A DNA stretch of 64,000 nt from Chryseobacterium sp. Bi04 (GCF_918698085.1 NZ_CAKKLP010000008.1:62001-126000), one strand, 5' to 3'; shown: positions 33,719 through 43,693, counted from the first letter of the stretch. The notes: generated by a model from the sequence alone, not told the origin. Program-made: numbers and translations.

Positions 33719-35547
33719 TATTCCGGATATATTCTTCTTTGATAATCGTTATTGGGATCCATTCCCATCCAGTCCCTGTTCGCTGACCAATGAAGGTATT
33801 TATTGCGTATAATTCTTAATAAGGTCTGCGGATGATAGGCAGTAACAGTCACCCCTTCCAAGGTCTTGGTTTTAATTTTATTCCCGTTTTCATCTACCAT
33901 CTCAGCAGGTGATTGTTCCTGTACCGGTTCCGGGTCTAACAGCCTTTGCAATGCTCTTTCCTGCTTTTCTTTTTCAACCTGTTCATCCGTTTTGAAATTC
34001 CACTTTCCACCATTTTCAAATACATAACCATGTAAAAGATCCTTTGCATGAGGCAGATACTGATCATGTTCTATAGAATAGGAAGTTTCTGTTTTCATCA
34101 CCAATTGATGGTCGTACAGGTTTTTACCGTGCTCTTCCATAAAATGTAGCGGAATATAGCTGTATTCTTTTCTCAGAAAACGGGTTCCGGTTATTTTACG
34201 GTATACACTTCCCGCTGTAATAAAATTCAGAAAGCTATTATTGATTTCAATCTGTTCTTCATCATACCAATGTTCATCAATCAGTTGCTGTCTGCGCTTA
34301 TTTAAGAACCATACGGGTTTATGGTTAGAAGTTTCTATTTCATCCACTTTTTCCATTCCGTTTTCATAAGCACCGCCTATATCACAATGAACTCCCGGAA
34401 ATTCTTTTTCGATACTACCTGGAAATCTGGTTAATGAAAAGTTTTCCCGATGCTCATTGCCTGCCGTAAAATGAACGGCTTTGAAATAAGATCCTGGATT
34501 CAATAACTGCAGCTGTTCTACATCATCTCCGAAATTGTATGCAGATCCTAGCGTAGAATGCTTCATCCCTTCCCATCCGACACGTCTCATGCCACCCATA
34601 TCACCAAATTCCTCATAAGAAGAAACAGTATCATAGGCCCCGATAAAACGAACATCCAATTCTAAATCTTCCAATTCTTCTTTGGTCAGTACATCTTTAC
34701 TTAAAAGATAATATCCCAGAAATCCAAATTTCGGAAGCTTTCCATCAACAAGATAATTAGGATCTACCTCTATTTTATCCTTATCTATCCACATATCTCC
34801 ATATTGGGGAATCGTAATTGGCCCTTCGGAAGAATCCATTTGAGTATATCCTACTATCTTTCGGGATTTTTTTATCTCAACATCTGCTGTTCTTTTTTTA
34901 CCATTGATTTCGTAAGCAAAATTCCTTGCGGCTGCAGCCCCACGGCTGAATCCGAAAGTATCTATATATATTTTTGTAAATTGTTTATCTGCATTTAAAC
35001 TATCTCTGATTATTACTTTAATTCTATCCGCCAGTTTTTCACATCCTTTTCTCACTTTCCCTCTTACCCCTGTAATACCAGATCCATATTGGAAGCCATC
35101 ATCTACATCTCTGCGGTTATCCAGCGTCCCAATACCTTCTATATAAATAGCATAATTAGTCTGTTCACAACACTTATACAATCTGGCAACATTGGTAAAA
35201 TCGTTGCTAAAACTATTATCAACCCCCATTTTATCTAAGCGGCTCCTGTGAATCGCTTTAAGATACTGGTCATATTCGGAACCGGCATCTGGCTTTTTTT
35301 TATCATCTAAATCATCATATTCATCTTCCTGTTTTTCAGTCGTATCTTCTATCGCTTTTTCTTTTCGTAAAATTTCCTCTTCAGAATCCGTGCTTTCAAT
35401 TTTGTTTTTGCCATCCTTATATTTTTGGCGGAGCTCAGTATTTTTAAGATTATTCAAAGTTCCGTCAAAGAAAACACCTACCTCCAAATGCAGTTCGTCA
35501 ACAGGAGGTGCATAATTTCCAGTATTGTACACAAATGTTTTTCCCAT
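33718..35547 (-). CDS. T6SS phospholipase effector (Tle1/DUF2235 family)
   Basis: A 609-residue protein. VGVFFDGTLNNLKNTE near residue 23-38 is the DUF2235 opening; GFSRGAAAARNF (nucleophile Ser201 in G-x-S-x-G) is the lipase elbow; RFIGAYDTVSSYEE supplies the Asp and PGVHCDIGGAY the His-containing turn, as in Tle1. An acidic lysine/glutamate insertion lies at about 50-88. Family members cut membrane phospholipids of target cells. The preceding DUF2931 lipoprotein is the likely immunity partner. C-terminal VTVTAYHPQTLLR resembles a docking segment of unknown role. Confidence 0.88.
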   Translation of the reverse strand: MGKTFVYNTGNYAPPVDELHLEVGVFFDGTLNNLKNTELRQKYKDGKNKIESTDSEEEILRKEKAIEDTTEKQEDEYDDLDDKKKPDAGSEYDQYLKAIHRSRLDKMGVDNSFSNDFTNVARLYKCCEQTNYAIYIEGIGTLDNRRDVDDGFQYGSGITGVRGKVRKGCEKLADRIKVIIRDSLNADKQFTKIYIDTFGFSRGAAAARNFAYEINGKKRTADVEIKKSRKIVGYTQMDSSEGPITIPQYGDMWIDKDKIEVDPNYLVDGKLPKFGFLGYYLLSKDVLTKEELEDLELDVRFIGAYDTVSSYEEFGDMGGMRRVGWEGMKHSTLGSAYNFGDDVEQLQLLNPGSYFKAVHFTAGNEHRENFSLTRFPGSIEKEFPGVHCDIGGAYENGMEKVDEIETSNHKPVWFLNKRRQQLIDEHWYDEEQIEINNSFLNFITAGSVYRKITGTRFLRKEYSYIPLHFMEEHGKNLYDHQLVMKTETSYSIEHDQYLPHAKDLLHGYVFENGGKWNFKTDEQVEKEKQERALQRLLDPEPVQEQSPAEMVDENGNKIKTKTLEGVTVTAYHPQTLLRIIRNKYLHWSANRDWMGMDPNNDYQRRIYPE

Positions 35548-35569
35548 AATCCTAAATTTGAGGCTTCTT

Positions 35570-36664
35570 TTAATTTTTCTTTTTCGACTTAAATATTTCT
35601 AATTTATCTGTCTTAATAAAAGCTTCTTTCCCATTTTCCCCTTTTAGCTTTACTGTAAAAAAGCTAAACGCCTCATTCACTTTTATGACTAATTCTGCTT
35701 TGGTACTTTTGGGATTATCTCCAAAAACACTATTAAAAGCGTCAAAGCTGGATTTTTCGTCCAAATTACATGCTGCTCCGTATCTATTATTATCTTTATC
35801 TAATACTGACATTGAAATTGAACTAGGAATTGTTCTAAAATCATAATCTGATAAAGGATTTTTTGCAGCATCAAATTGTTCTTTTTCACCATTTATCATA
35901 TCAACCCCAACATCTCTTAGCGGATTTAATTTTGCATTTTCCGGGAGTTCAAAAACAGCTTTCCAAGTAAACCTTGTTCTATAAACATCCCATAAACCAA
36001 ATGGTATAGGCTTTCCTTTGTTTTCTTCCTGTATTTTCTTTGGAATAATCTGTTCTCTTGTATGTACCATTTCCAAATAATCTTTGCGCCAAAATCGGTT
36101 TTCATGACTGTCGAGCTTAGCAATTTCTGATTCTGGAATGGTTACTTTTTTACCCTGATATCTCCCTATTTCTTTTTGCCAGCCAATTCCTGCCACCCAA
36201 ACAACGACCACACCTCCAGGTGCCATACCTACAGAAATAACATCGTAGTTTAAATGTTGTGCTTTTCCACTTGCTCCTTTTATTTCAAACCCCTGGCTAA
36301 AATATTTTCTTACCATTTCGGTATCAATTGCCGTATCTATCTGGTAAAACTGATTTTCGAGATAAGACATCCAGATAAAATCCAAACGCGAAGGAAGACT
36401 TTTAAAGCCATTCCCCATCCCATGATTAATCGATCCCCAGGAATGGCTCCCGGGAACGATACCAAAGCTTAATCCTACCCATTCTCCCCCTTCGCATTCC
36501 ATTCCTCCTTTGTATACTTCCATCGGATATCCTAAAGGGGCAGAGGTTCCTTCAGTCCATTCATATTTTGTCATAGTTTCAGTTTTTTTATGGTCTTTTT
36601 TTTCCTGACACGAGATCTGGGTAAAAAATAAAAAGCTTAATAGATATTTTATTACTTTATTCAT
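35570..36664 (-). CDS. DUF2931-family lipoprotein, candidate Tle1 immunity protein
   Basis: A 364-residue lipoprotein (signal LLSFLFFTQISC, Cys at 19). DUF2931 proteins are repeatedly found beside Tle1-type and other T6SS effectors in Bacteroidota and Proteobacteria; this one lies 22 bases upstream of the Tle1 gene. Motifs include YEWTEGTSAPLGYPMEVYKGG and GGVVVVWVAGIGWQKEIGRY. The envelope location suits neutralising a lipase. The role as immunity is inference from family and context. Confidence 0.75.
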   Translation of the reverse strand: MNKVIKYLLSFLFFTQISCQEKKDHKKTETMTKYEWTEGTSAPLGYPMEVYKGGMECEGGEWVGLSFGIVPGSHSWGSINHGMGNGFKSLPSRLDFIWMSYLENQFYQIDTAIDTEMVRKYFSQGFEIKGASGKAQHLNYDVISVGMAPGGVVVVWVAGIGWQKEIGRYQGKKVTIPESEIAKLDSHENRFWRKDYLEMVHTREQIIPKKIQEENKGKPIPFGLWDVYRTRFTWKAVFELPENAKLNPLRDVGVDMINGEKEQFDAAKNPLSDYDFRTIPSSISMSVLDKDNNRYGAACNLDEKSSFDAFNSVFGDNPKSTKAELVIKVNEAFSFFTVKLKGENGKEAFIKTDKLEIFKSKKKN

Positions 36665-36721
36665 TATTACACCTTACATTTTTTTAATAATTTACTCTTA
36701 ATTGTTGTTACTTAATGATTC

Positions 36722-37021
36722 TTATGACATCAACGGAAGGATAATCACTAAAATTAACGATATCACAAGAAAACATATACAAAAAGAGTAAAAACAAAAT
36801 AAAAGAAAATCATTTATTTCGTTTTGTTTACGTTTAGAAGCCATTACAAACGGCAGAGCAAATAATACCGGAAAAAAAGCGAAGATCAACCAAAGGGCGA
36901 CCCATCCATAATCTCCATGGCTATACTGTGTTGTCAAATCCATAAAACCTAATTCAATAATGACAAGAGCCACTACCGATAAGACCGATGAAAAGAAGGA
37001 GATCAGTACTTTTTTCAACAT
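36722..37021 (-). CDS. Small membrane protein in the T6SS island
   Basis: A 99-residue protein with three hydrophobic segments (about 5-27, 38-60, 72-96). It starts three bases after the vgrG stop. No family recognised. It may be a small immunity or scaffolding protein, or unrelated. Confidence 0.6.
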   Translation of the reverse strand: MLKKVLISFFSSVLSVVALVIIELGFMDLTTQYSHGDYGWVALWLIFAFFPVLFALPFVMASKRKQNEINDFLLFCFYSFCICFLVISLILVIILPLMS

Positions 37022-37024
37022 TTT

Positions 37025-38884
37025 CTATCCTTTATTCACCTTAGCATCTATTTTACCCAGCATTTTCGCCACTCCTGAGCTCTGTAACAAGATATCGCCA
37101 TTTTTTGCTTTATGGGTGGTGGTAGATGTTGTTTCTTTTAAATCACCCGTTACATTAATGGTTTTATTTTCGTTCACCGTCTGTTTATAGTTTTTTGAGG
37201 TGAATCTGTGATCATTAGTAATAGTAGTAGTATGATCATTTCCAACACTGGTCTTCATATCTTTTCCTACATTAATATTAAGATTTTCCCCTGCATTGAA
37301 TGTCATATTTTTAGGAGCAGTTACCACAATATTACCTTTTCCATCCATAAAATAATTATTCCCGCTAGGATCGATAATATTGACACTTCCTTCTGCATCA
37401 TTCATCAAAATTCTAATACCGCTTCTGGTTTGTATAGATTTTAAATGATTATTAACACCGCCACCCATAGCTGTTCCCCCATGAAACATTCCTCCCATCA
37501 CGAAAGGACGGTCAGGGTGATTATGTACAAAACCAACCATCACCTGATCTCCTACTTCAGGTACAGCCACATAGCCTCTGTTTTGGGTGATCTGATCTGT
37601 TCCTCCTGCATCAGGAGCCATCATCCGGATAAAATTGGTCGTATCGTGAAGCTGCCAGTCAAATCTTACAGTTACCCTTCCTTGTTCCAGCGGGTCTGTA
37701 TTGGATATTACAGTAGCAATCTGAGGCTGCGCAATAGGTACAATAAAATCCGGTTTCGGAATAAATCCTGTATCTGAGGCTATCGCTTCAAATCTTCCTG
37801 TATAACGGCCCAAAGCATCCACCTCATGAATCACCTCCGTCATCATCAGCTTTGTAAAATATGAGGTTTGATTAGTATCTGTTTTTCGCATATTGATATC
37901 GGCAACACATCCCGGATATAAAAAGGGAATAGTTGTCCCACCGGAAACCGTAAATACTTCTACCGCTTTACTTCCGGCTGTACTGGTTTGGGAAATAACA
38001 ACATCCATATCGGTTGCCGCTTTTATGGGAGCTACCTGTAATGCCGGAGTTTTGAATATACCGTCATTATTTTGGTAAGCTGTTTTTGCCAAATTTCCTA
38101 CATGTTTTATAGGGGTTTCTCCTGAAGAGAGCTTAGCATTTGAGCTGCTGTTATATCCATAGAAACTGGGTTTGATGTGCACCGCTTTCAATTCAACATT
38201 CACATCAGAAACATTGCTTCCATATACCAGTTCCAATGCTTTATTCTGAGGTGGCATATTTCCGAAGTGCAGCACTTCACCATCATAGTAGAACTGTTCA
38301 CCATAGGCTTCAGCCATTCTGCAGAGATAATTATAATGGGTTTCGTTATATTGGGCGCTGTAGAGGATCTGGGACGAAGCTTTGGCATTTACTTTTACAT
38401 CAAACTTGGTACTTTCTATCCCTTGTTTGATAACATCCTCTGCAATGATTCCCATATTAACAGGCTGATCTCCACCAAAACTTTGGGTGTGGGGAGCAGC
38501 ATCCAACAGAATGGTAGGGCTATGCCCTTTCAAAACAATATTTCCAAGGTTATGATTTTCCTGGCTGAAGCCCACTCTTGTGATCACTCCTACAAAGGTT
38601 CTTTCCGGACTTCCTTCTACATCTTTGTATTTAAAAACCACTGTTAAACGTTTTCCTAAAAACTGTTGAGCTTCTTCCAGATCATGGTTTTGTCTTCCGT
38701 CCAGGGTATCATGAGCCAATGTCAGTTCAAAATCATGATGTTTTTTTACACTTTGCTGCAAACGAAAATGCTTAAAGTGCTTGATGATTTTGCCTTCTAT
38801 CACAATATCCAGTTTAACCACACGGTTGATTCCGGGAATATGATTCTCGGAAATCTTATCTGAATTCGAGGTATTTTTATTCAT
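37025..38884 (-). CDS. vgrG: T6SS spike protein VgrG (TssI)
   Basis: A 619-residue spike protein. The N-terminal gp27-like part (to about 380) is followed by an OB-fold (about 385-470: DPLEQGRVTVRFDW ... VPEVGDQVMVGFVHNHPDRPFVMGGMFHG) and a needle of short repeats (about 490-600, GKDMKTSVGNDHTTTITNDH). The trimeric spike sits on the Hcp tube and carries the PAAR-like effectors. It follows hcp on the same strand. No C-terminal toxin extension is present. Its sequence is of the Bacteroidota T6SSiii type. Confidence 0.93.
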   Translation of the reverse strand: MNKNTSNSDKISENHIPGINRVVKLDIVIEGKIIKHFKHFRLQQSVKKHHDFELTLAHDTLDGRQNHDLEEAQQFLGKRLTVVFKYKDVEGSPERTFVGVITRVGFSQENHNLGNIVLKGHSPTILLDAAPHTQSFGGDQPVNMGIIAEDVIKQGIESTKFDVKVNAKASSQILYSAQYNETHYNYLCRMAEAYGEQFYYDGEVLHFGNMPPQNKALELVYGSNVSDVNVELKAVHIKPSFYGYNSSSNAKLSSGETPIKHVGNLAKTAYQNNDGIFKTPALQVAPIKAATDMDVVISQTSTAGSKAVEVFTVSGGTTIPFLYPGCVADINMRKTDTNQTSYFTKLMMTEVIHEVDALGRYTGRFEAIASDTGFIPKPDFIVPIAQPQIATVISNTDPLEQGRVTVRFDWQLHDTTNFIRMMAPDAGGTDQITQNRGYVAVPEVGDQVMVGFVHNHPDRPFVMGGMFHGGTAMGGGVNNHLKSIQTRSGIRILMNDAEGSVNIIDPSGNNYFMDGKGNIVVTAPKNMTFNAGENLNINVGKDMKTSVGNDHTTTITNDHRFTSKNYKQTVNENKTINVTGDLKETTSTTTHKAKNGDILLQSSGVAKMLGKIDAKVNKG

Positions 38885-39073
38885 ATTATGTAAAGTGTTT
38901 TCGGGGAATTTATTTAATAAAAAAATTAAAAAACAAATGACCTTTTCATAAAGTTATGAATTTTTTACAATATAAAATTCACATTATCAGCTTTATGTTT
39001 GAAATTATGGTTTTTAAAAAGCTAAAGCTGCTTGTCCATTTATGATGTCCCGATGGAAATAATTACAGACAAA

Positions 39074-39110
39074 AAAACAGAACAGCATCTTTGTAGCACC
39101 ATTCTGTTTT
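39074..39110 (-). terminator. Intrinsic terminator of hcp
   Basis: AAAACAGAA (39074-39082) pairs with TTCTGTTTT (39102-39110) with a partly paired interior, 32 bases beyond the hcp stop, with a minus-strand T-run. It separates the highly needed tube gene from vgrG; the 257 bases between the two genes contain nothing else recognisable. Confidence 0.7.
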
Positions 39111-39141
39111 ATGTTGAGTTAAATTGTAAGAGATCGGATTC

Positions 39142-39549
39142 TTATGCTGTAGGCCAAGCCCCGTTATAAGCCGAATTACCAAGATCAATTTGTTCTGCAC
39201 TTACAACAAAACTGATGTACATACTGTTTTCATCTACGGCATCGAAATCTACTTCGTGCTGGATGACATACCCGTTAGTCCATTTTAATGTTGTTAATGT
39301 TCCTTCTTCGTGAGATTTGTTGAAAGTTACTTCACCTACTGTAGGCTTGTATTTTCCATTAAGTAGGCTTTCCAGGATGTCAGATTTCTCTGTAGCTTCT
39401 ACTGTAATTTTAATAAGAGCATTGGAAGGATCAGATGCTACTCTACCGGACACGTCTGTAGCACGGGCTACCGTATAATTCAGTTTTAATAACTTTTGTC
39501 CTTCACCGTTGTTGAATTTTAGAATTCCTCTTGAATTTCTTTCTGCCAT
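39142..39549 (-). CDS. tssD: T6SS tube protein TssD (Hcp)
   Basis: A 135-residue protein of the Bacteroidota Hcp family (TssD). Features are the N-terminal RGILKFNNGEGQKLLKLNY, the central ITVEATEKSDILESLLNGKY and the C-terminal SMYISFVVSAEQIDLGN-type strand. Hexamer rings stack into the inner tube expelled by contraction. The first gene of the island; a -7 box lies upstream. No other structural T6SS genes are seen, so this may be an auxiliary hcp-vgrG locus. Confidence 0.9.
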   Translation of the reverse strand: MAERNSRGILKFNNGEGQKLLKLNYTVARATDVSGRVASDPSNALIKITVEATEKSDILESLLNGKYKPTVGEVTFNKSHEEGTLTTLKWTNGYVIQHEVDFDAVDENSMYISFVVSAEQIDLGNSAYNGAWPTA

Positions 39550-39601
39550 GATCGTAAATTTTAATCGTTAATATTTTGTGATTTGTGGTTGGTTATATCA
39601 C

Positions 39602-39609
39602 CAAAATTA
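39602..39609 (-). promoter_or_regulatory. -7 element of the hcp promoter
   Basis: On the minus strand TAATTTTG fits TAnnTTTG, 52 bases upstream of the start codon. No convincing -33 element. Confidence 0.45.
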
Positions 39610-39760
39610 GAAGTATTTACCAGACTGAAAGAATATTTAAGCTTAAATCTGAAAAAGTGTAGTATTTCTACGACTAACACTTGTTAGGTTTTTTATTGTT
39701 TGTAAATCAAAAGATTACCTTTCAAAAAGTATTAAAACACGACTTCCAAAGTACAAAGTA

Positions 39761-40456
39761 CTATGCTACACTTACTCCGAAAAAACTTCCTACCAAAGCT
39801 GTAATCCCCATTGCTACCGTCCCCCAGAAACAGATTCTGAGCATGGCAATTTTAATATCGGAACCACCTGTTTTGGCTGAAATTGCTCCTAGCAGCATGA
39901 GGAATATGATGGAAAAACCATATTGAAAATAGATCATCTGCTTAATAGGAGCCAGTAAAGAGACCATAAAAGGTAATAAAGCGCCTAATGCAAAGGATCC
40001 AAATGAAGCAATAGCTGCCTGCAGAGGTTTTGCCTGTGTGATTTCATTGATTCCCAATTCATCCCGGGCATGGGCTCCCAATGCATCATGTGCTGTGAGC
40101 TCAGTAGCAACCTGCATTGCTGTTTCTTTGGAACAACCTCTTCTTTCATAGACTTTAGCTAATTCTCTAAGTTCTATTTCAGGCATTTCTTCAAGCTCAC
40201 GTTTTTCACGGATTAAATCTGCTTTTTCTGTATCCTCCTGTGAACTTACAGACACATATTCACCGGCAGCCATAGACATTGCCCCCGCAATCATTCCCGC
40301 TAAAGCAGCCAGAATGATGATATGACGGTCGGGTTCTGCTGCGGCAACCCCAATAACAATACTCGTGGTGGACAGCAACCCGTCGTTAGCTCCCAAAACA
40401 GCTGCCCGAAGCCAGCCTACCCTGTTTACATAATGTTTTTCTAGCTGATGCTGCAT
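39761..40456 (-). CDS. VIT-family (CCC1-like) membrane transporter
   Basis: About 231 residues from the ATG at 40456 (MQHQLEKHYVNRVGWLRA), the usual family start; an upstream frame from 40510 adds 18 non-conserved residues. AAVLGANDGLLSTTSIVIGVAAA is the signature first segment; AGAMSMAAGEYVSVSSQEDTE is also diagnostic. Five membrane segments with a cytoplasmic helical metal-binding domain. Members move Fe2+ or Mn2+. It is monocistronic, downstream of the fructokinase gene by 34 bases from the latter's stop. Confidence 0.9.
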   Translation of the reverse strand: MQHQLEKHYVNRVGWLRAAVLGANDGLLSTTSIVIGVAAAEPDRHIIILAALAGMIAGAMSMAAGEYVSVSSQEDTEKADLIREKRELEEMPEIELRELAKVYERRGCSKETAMQVATELTAHDALGAHARDELGINEITQAKPLQAAIASFGSFALGALLPFMVSLLAPIKQMIYFQYGFSIIFLMLLGAISAKTGGSDIKIAMLRICFWGTVAMGITALVGSFFGVSVA

Positions 40457-40543
40457 AATACAATATTTCAGTGTTGATCCTTCCATTAAAGGTATAAAAT
40501 GTTTCTTCAAGAATCATTTTAAATTAATATGCAGTTTGTTGGT

Positions 40544-41464
40544 TCAGCTCAAAACAGAGACAGGGTGTTCACTTTTAAATCTGTTAAAATCCTCAAGGGT
40601 ATATTCAGGGCATGCTCCTTCCTGTGATGTAATAAAAGCTCCTAGTGAAACGGCCTGTAACATTGTTTCATGTACAGAACTTCCTTTTTCCAGCTTTTTT
40701 GATAAAAACCCTGCTAAAAAAGAGTCACCACTTCCAACGGTGTCTTTTATGGTAACCGGGATGGTAGGATAGAGATAGAAATCATCCTTATAAGCATACA
40801 GAGCTCCTTTACTTCCTTTGGAAACAATAATTTCCGGGAGGTCAAATTGATCCTGTAAATAATGTATGCTGTCTTCTTCATTGGTATATGTTTTTCCTAA
40901 AAAGTCCAGCATCATACGTAATTCTGCTTTGTTAAATTTTGCAAGATGTGCTTTGTGTAACAGGTCCTTAATCATGCTAACCTCATAATATGGTTCTCTA
41001 AGGTTAATATCAAAAACATTGTAAGAACCGATCTCCAGTAACTGGAATAATGTGTTTTTGGATTTCTCACTTCGGGCTGCCAGTGTTCCAAACACTAAAG
41101 CATCTGCTTCATTAAGGATTTCCTGATCTGCTTGGGTCATATCAATAAAATCCCAGGCTACATTTTCTACGATATCATAATGCGCATCATTATTCTCATC
41201 CATTGAAGCAACAACAGTACTGGTAGGATATTCTGTGCTTATCTGAATGTGCTCAGTCGGAATTTTCCAGTTTTTCATTTTCTGTAACAGATCGTGCCCA
41301 AGCTGGTCATCTCCAACACTACTGATCATATTGACACCAACACCCATCCTTGAAAGATGATATGCTACATTAAAAGGGGCTCCCCCCATTCTTTTCTGTT
41401 CTCCCGGAAAAATATCCCACAGAACTTCTCCAAAGCAGACTGCTTTATTTTTTTTATCTTCCAT
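40544..41464 (-). CDS. PfkB-family fructokinase
   Basis: A 306-residue sugar kinase. N-terminal GGAPFNVAYHLSRMG and C-terminal DTVGSGDSFLAGFLSKKL are the two PfkB signatures (the Asp of DTVGSGD is the catalytic base). In context it phosphorylates fructose made by the mannitol dehydrogenase to fructose-6-P, feeding glycolysis. Last gene of the mannitol operon, 55 bases after the outer-membrane protein gene. Confidence 0.88.
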   Translation of the reverse strand: MEDKKNKAVCFGEVLWDIFPGEQKRMGGAPFNVAYHLSRMGVGVNMISSVGDDQLGHDLLQKMKNWKIPTEHIQISTEYPTSTVVASMDENNDAHYDIVENVAWDFIDMTQADQEILNEADALVFGTLAARSEKSKNTLFQLLEIGSYNVFDINLREPYYEVSMIKDLLHKAHLAKFNKAELRMMLDFLGKTYTNEEDSIHYLQDQFDLPEIIVSKGSKGALYAYKDDFYLYPTIPVTIKDTVGSGDSFLAGFLSKKLEKGSSVHETMLQAVSLGAFITSQEGACPEYTLEDFNRFKSEHPVSVLS

Positions 41465-41519
41465 TATTTTAAAATAATAAATATATTTTTAATAGACTTC
41501 TCAAATTCATCTCTGTTTT

Positions 41520-42251
41520 TCAGAATGAATAGGCCTGTACGGAAAACTGCAGAAATGCATTATTGTTTACAGGATTCCACATTCCCCATATTCCGATGGG
41601 TATTTTATATCCTTCAATGGTAAAGTTTTTTGAAATAATAAGACTCACCTCATTAAATCCTGCTTCTTTAGCAAAAAAATTATTCTTTTCGCCGTTGCTG
41701 TTGTTTAGTGCAAAGCCATATCCCAGTCTTCCTCTTACTTCCAGATTTTCTTTCTTATAGACAGGATATTCTCCCGATACAAATGATGAATATTTGTTCT
41801 TTGTATTATCACTGTTCCTGTCTCTCCCGAAAACCACAGTGTTCCAACTGAGAACTAACGGAAACTTTTCACTTATGGTATAATAAGATCTCAGGTCCCA
41901 AAAGCGCCCGGTTTCCCTTGCTGAATAATTAAAAAATTCTTTGTTATTATACGAGGCATCCGGTGAAAAATTATAAATATCCCCTAATTCTAAAGTAAGA
42001 TGTTTATTTCTGTATCCTACATAATTATTAAATTCTTTATAGGAGCCATTCACATTACCACCAGCCCAAAATCCTGCATAGAAGTTCTTATAATCCAAAT
42101 GTACATCTCCTGTATAAACCAAGCCTGTAGAAACTTCAATACCACGCCATAAATGACTATTTCGAAATTGTAAAGCAGAATGTACCTCCTGTGCATTCAA
42201 AAATACACTTCCTATAACCGCGGAAAAAAACAATATAATACATTTTAACAT
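41520..42251 (-). CDS. Outer-membrane beta-barrel protein of the mannitol operon
   Basis: About 243 residues from the ATG at 42251, which gives a signal peptide (CIILFFSAVIGSVFLNAQ). The mature part alternates hydrophobic and polar residues with aromatic girdles (HLWRGIEVSTGLVYTGDVHLDYKNFYAGFWAGG, AFLQFSVQAYSF), ending in a C-terminal Phe, as in outer-membrane barrels. Its place in the operon suggests a sugar-alcohol porin (inference). Confidence 0.75.
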   Translation of the reverse strand: MLKCIILFFSAVIGSVFLNAQEVHSALQFRNSHLWRGIEVSTGLVYTGDVHLDYKNFYAGFWAGGNVNGSYKEFNNYVGYRNKHLTLELGDIYNFSPDASYNNKEFFNYSARETGRFWDLRSYYTISEKFPLVLSWNTVVFGRDRNSDNTKNKYSSFVSGEYPVYKKENLEVRGRLGYGFALNNSNGEKNNFFAKEAGFNEVSLIISKNFTIEGYKIPIGIWGMWNPVNNNAFLQFSVQAYSF

Positions 42252-42346
42252 GACATAAGTATTTTTAATATAAACACTAAGCATCCTCTATCCGGTAATT
42301 ATTTACAGGATAATAAAATAGCTATAAGAAAATATATGATAGTGAA

Positions 42347-43693
42347 CTAATGAATAAGATCTTTTTCTCTTATCCTCGATCCGAACAAAGCATAGGTCAG
42401 CATCAGCAATTCGCAGATTACGGTAAGCCACCATGTCCATCTCCACGAGCCTAAAACATCTGCCAAACCGCCTTGGATAAGGGTAAACACAGCCCCGCCA
42501 AATACTGCAGAAATAAAAATACCTGATGCTTTTGAGGTATACTTATTCAATCCTTTTATAGAAAGGGTGTAGATGCAGCTCCACATAGACGAATGCAGAA
42601 GACCGATTGCCACCAGAAACCAAAGGTTTTGTGTAATCATAGATGTTAGGGCAAGAATCGTCGCAAGAACTGTTGTGATTATTAATTGTGTTCTTGCAGA
42701 AATTTTACTCAAGAAACTTGATATTGCTCTCCCTACAAGAAATCCACCCCAATATAATGTAGACAGTAATGCATGAATGCCTAAATCTATCCCACCGACA
42801 ATAATATCTGTTTTTCCGAAAAAGGTGATTGGATGTCCCGAATCCATCAATTCAAAGGCATACAGATTAATATTGGCTCCGATAGCAACCTCAGTTCCAA
42901 CATAAAAAAAGATAGCCAGAACCCCCAATACAAAATGCCTGAATGACCAGATGCTTCTTTCCAGCTTTTCTTCTCCTACTATTCTCGTATGGGCAATATC
43001 AGGAAGGTGAAGCTTTTTGGTAATCACCATTACCATTAATATGCATATGATAAGTGCTAACAGAGGGAGCAGCAACTGCCTGATTTCTATATTTTCTATG
43101 GAAATCCCACTGAACATGACCACGGTAACAAAAAATGGTGCAGAAGTAGTCCCTATTGAATTAATGGCTGTCAGAATATTCAACCGCTGTACCGGCTGGG
43201 TTCCTTTCAATTCATATGATGCGGCATAAGGATTTACAACCACCTGAATGATGGCGGCAGAAGTACCCATTAAATAAGATCCTATAACGAAAATGGTAAA
43301 TCCGAAAGGAATAACCGCATCCTTAATACTGAACTGTAAATCCGGATACTGATCACCAAACCAGGATGAGCATAAATACATAAAAAGACCTGAAATCATA
43401 AAAAAAAGACCACGCAGGATTGTATTTTTATATCCAAATGCATTTACCCATTTACTTCCCAGTGTTCCGTTCAAAAGATAGCCAAGAAAGAAGAAAAAGG
43501 AAATTAAGGTGGTAAATGTATTTTTCAAACTGCCGGCATGGCTTAGAAAAGTGAATTTCAGAGGCGCCTGCAGCTGCTCATTCACGGTTGTCAGAAAACC
43601 TACAATAAAATAAATAAAGGTGATAATGGCAAATGGCAGTATGGCATTGTTTGTCTTATTTTCTGAAGGGCTTATATTTGAATTTATTTGCAT
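42347..43693 (-). CDS. Sugar MFS transporter (FucP-like), likely for mannitol or fructose
   Basis: A 448-residue transporter with twelve membrane segments. FIYFIVGFLTTVNEQLQAPLK and VVNPYAASYELKGTQPVQRLNI are FucP-family-like but diverged from the transporter at 12267. It starts six bases after the stop of the mannitol dehydrogenase gene, so import of mannitol or fructose is the obvious role. Confidence 0.85.
   Translation of the reverse strand: MQINSNISPSENKTNNAILPFAIITFIYFIVGFLTTVNEQLQAPLKFTFLSHAGSLKNTFTTLISFFFFLGYLLNGTLGSKWVNAFGYKNTILRGLFFMISGLFMYLCSSWFGDQYPDLQFSIKDAVIPFGFTIFVIGSYLMGTSAAIIQVVVNPYAASYELKGTQPVQRLNILTAINSIGTTSAPFFVTVVMFSGISIENIEIRQLLLPLLALIICILMVMVITKKLHLPDIAHTRIVGEEKLERSIWSFRHFVLGVLAIFFYVGTEVAIGANINLYAFELMDSGHPITFFGKTDIIVGGIDLGIHALLSTLYWGGFLVGRAISSFLSKISARTQLIITTVLATILALTSMITQNLWFLVAIGLLHSSMWSCIYTLSIKGLNKYTSKASGIFISAVFGGAVFTLIQGGLADVLGSWRWTWWLTVICELLMLTYALFGSRIREKDLIH

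Noticed and set aside
37208-38863. Several plus-strand frames within vgrG
   Set aside because: All are shadows of the minus-strand vgrG frame, which has full domain structure.
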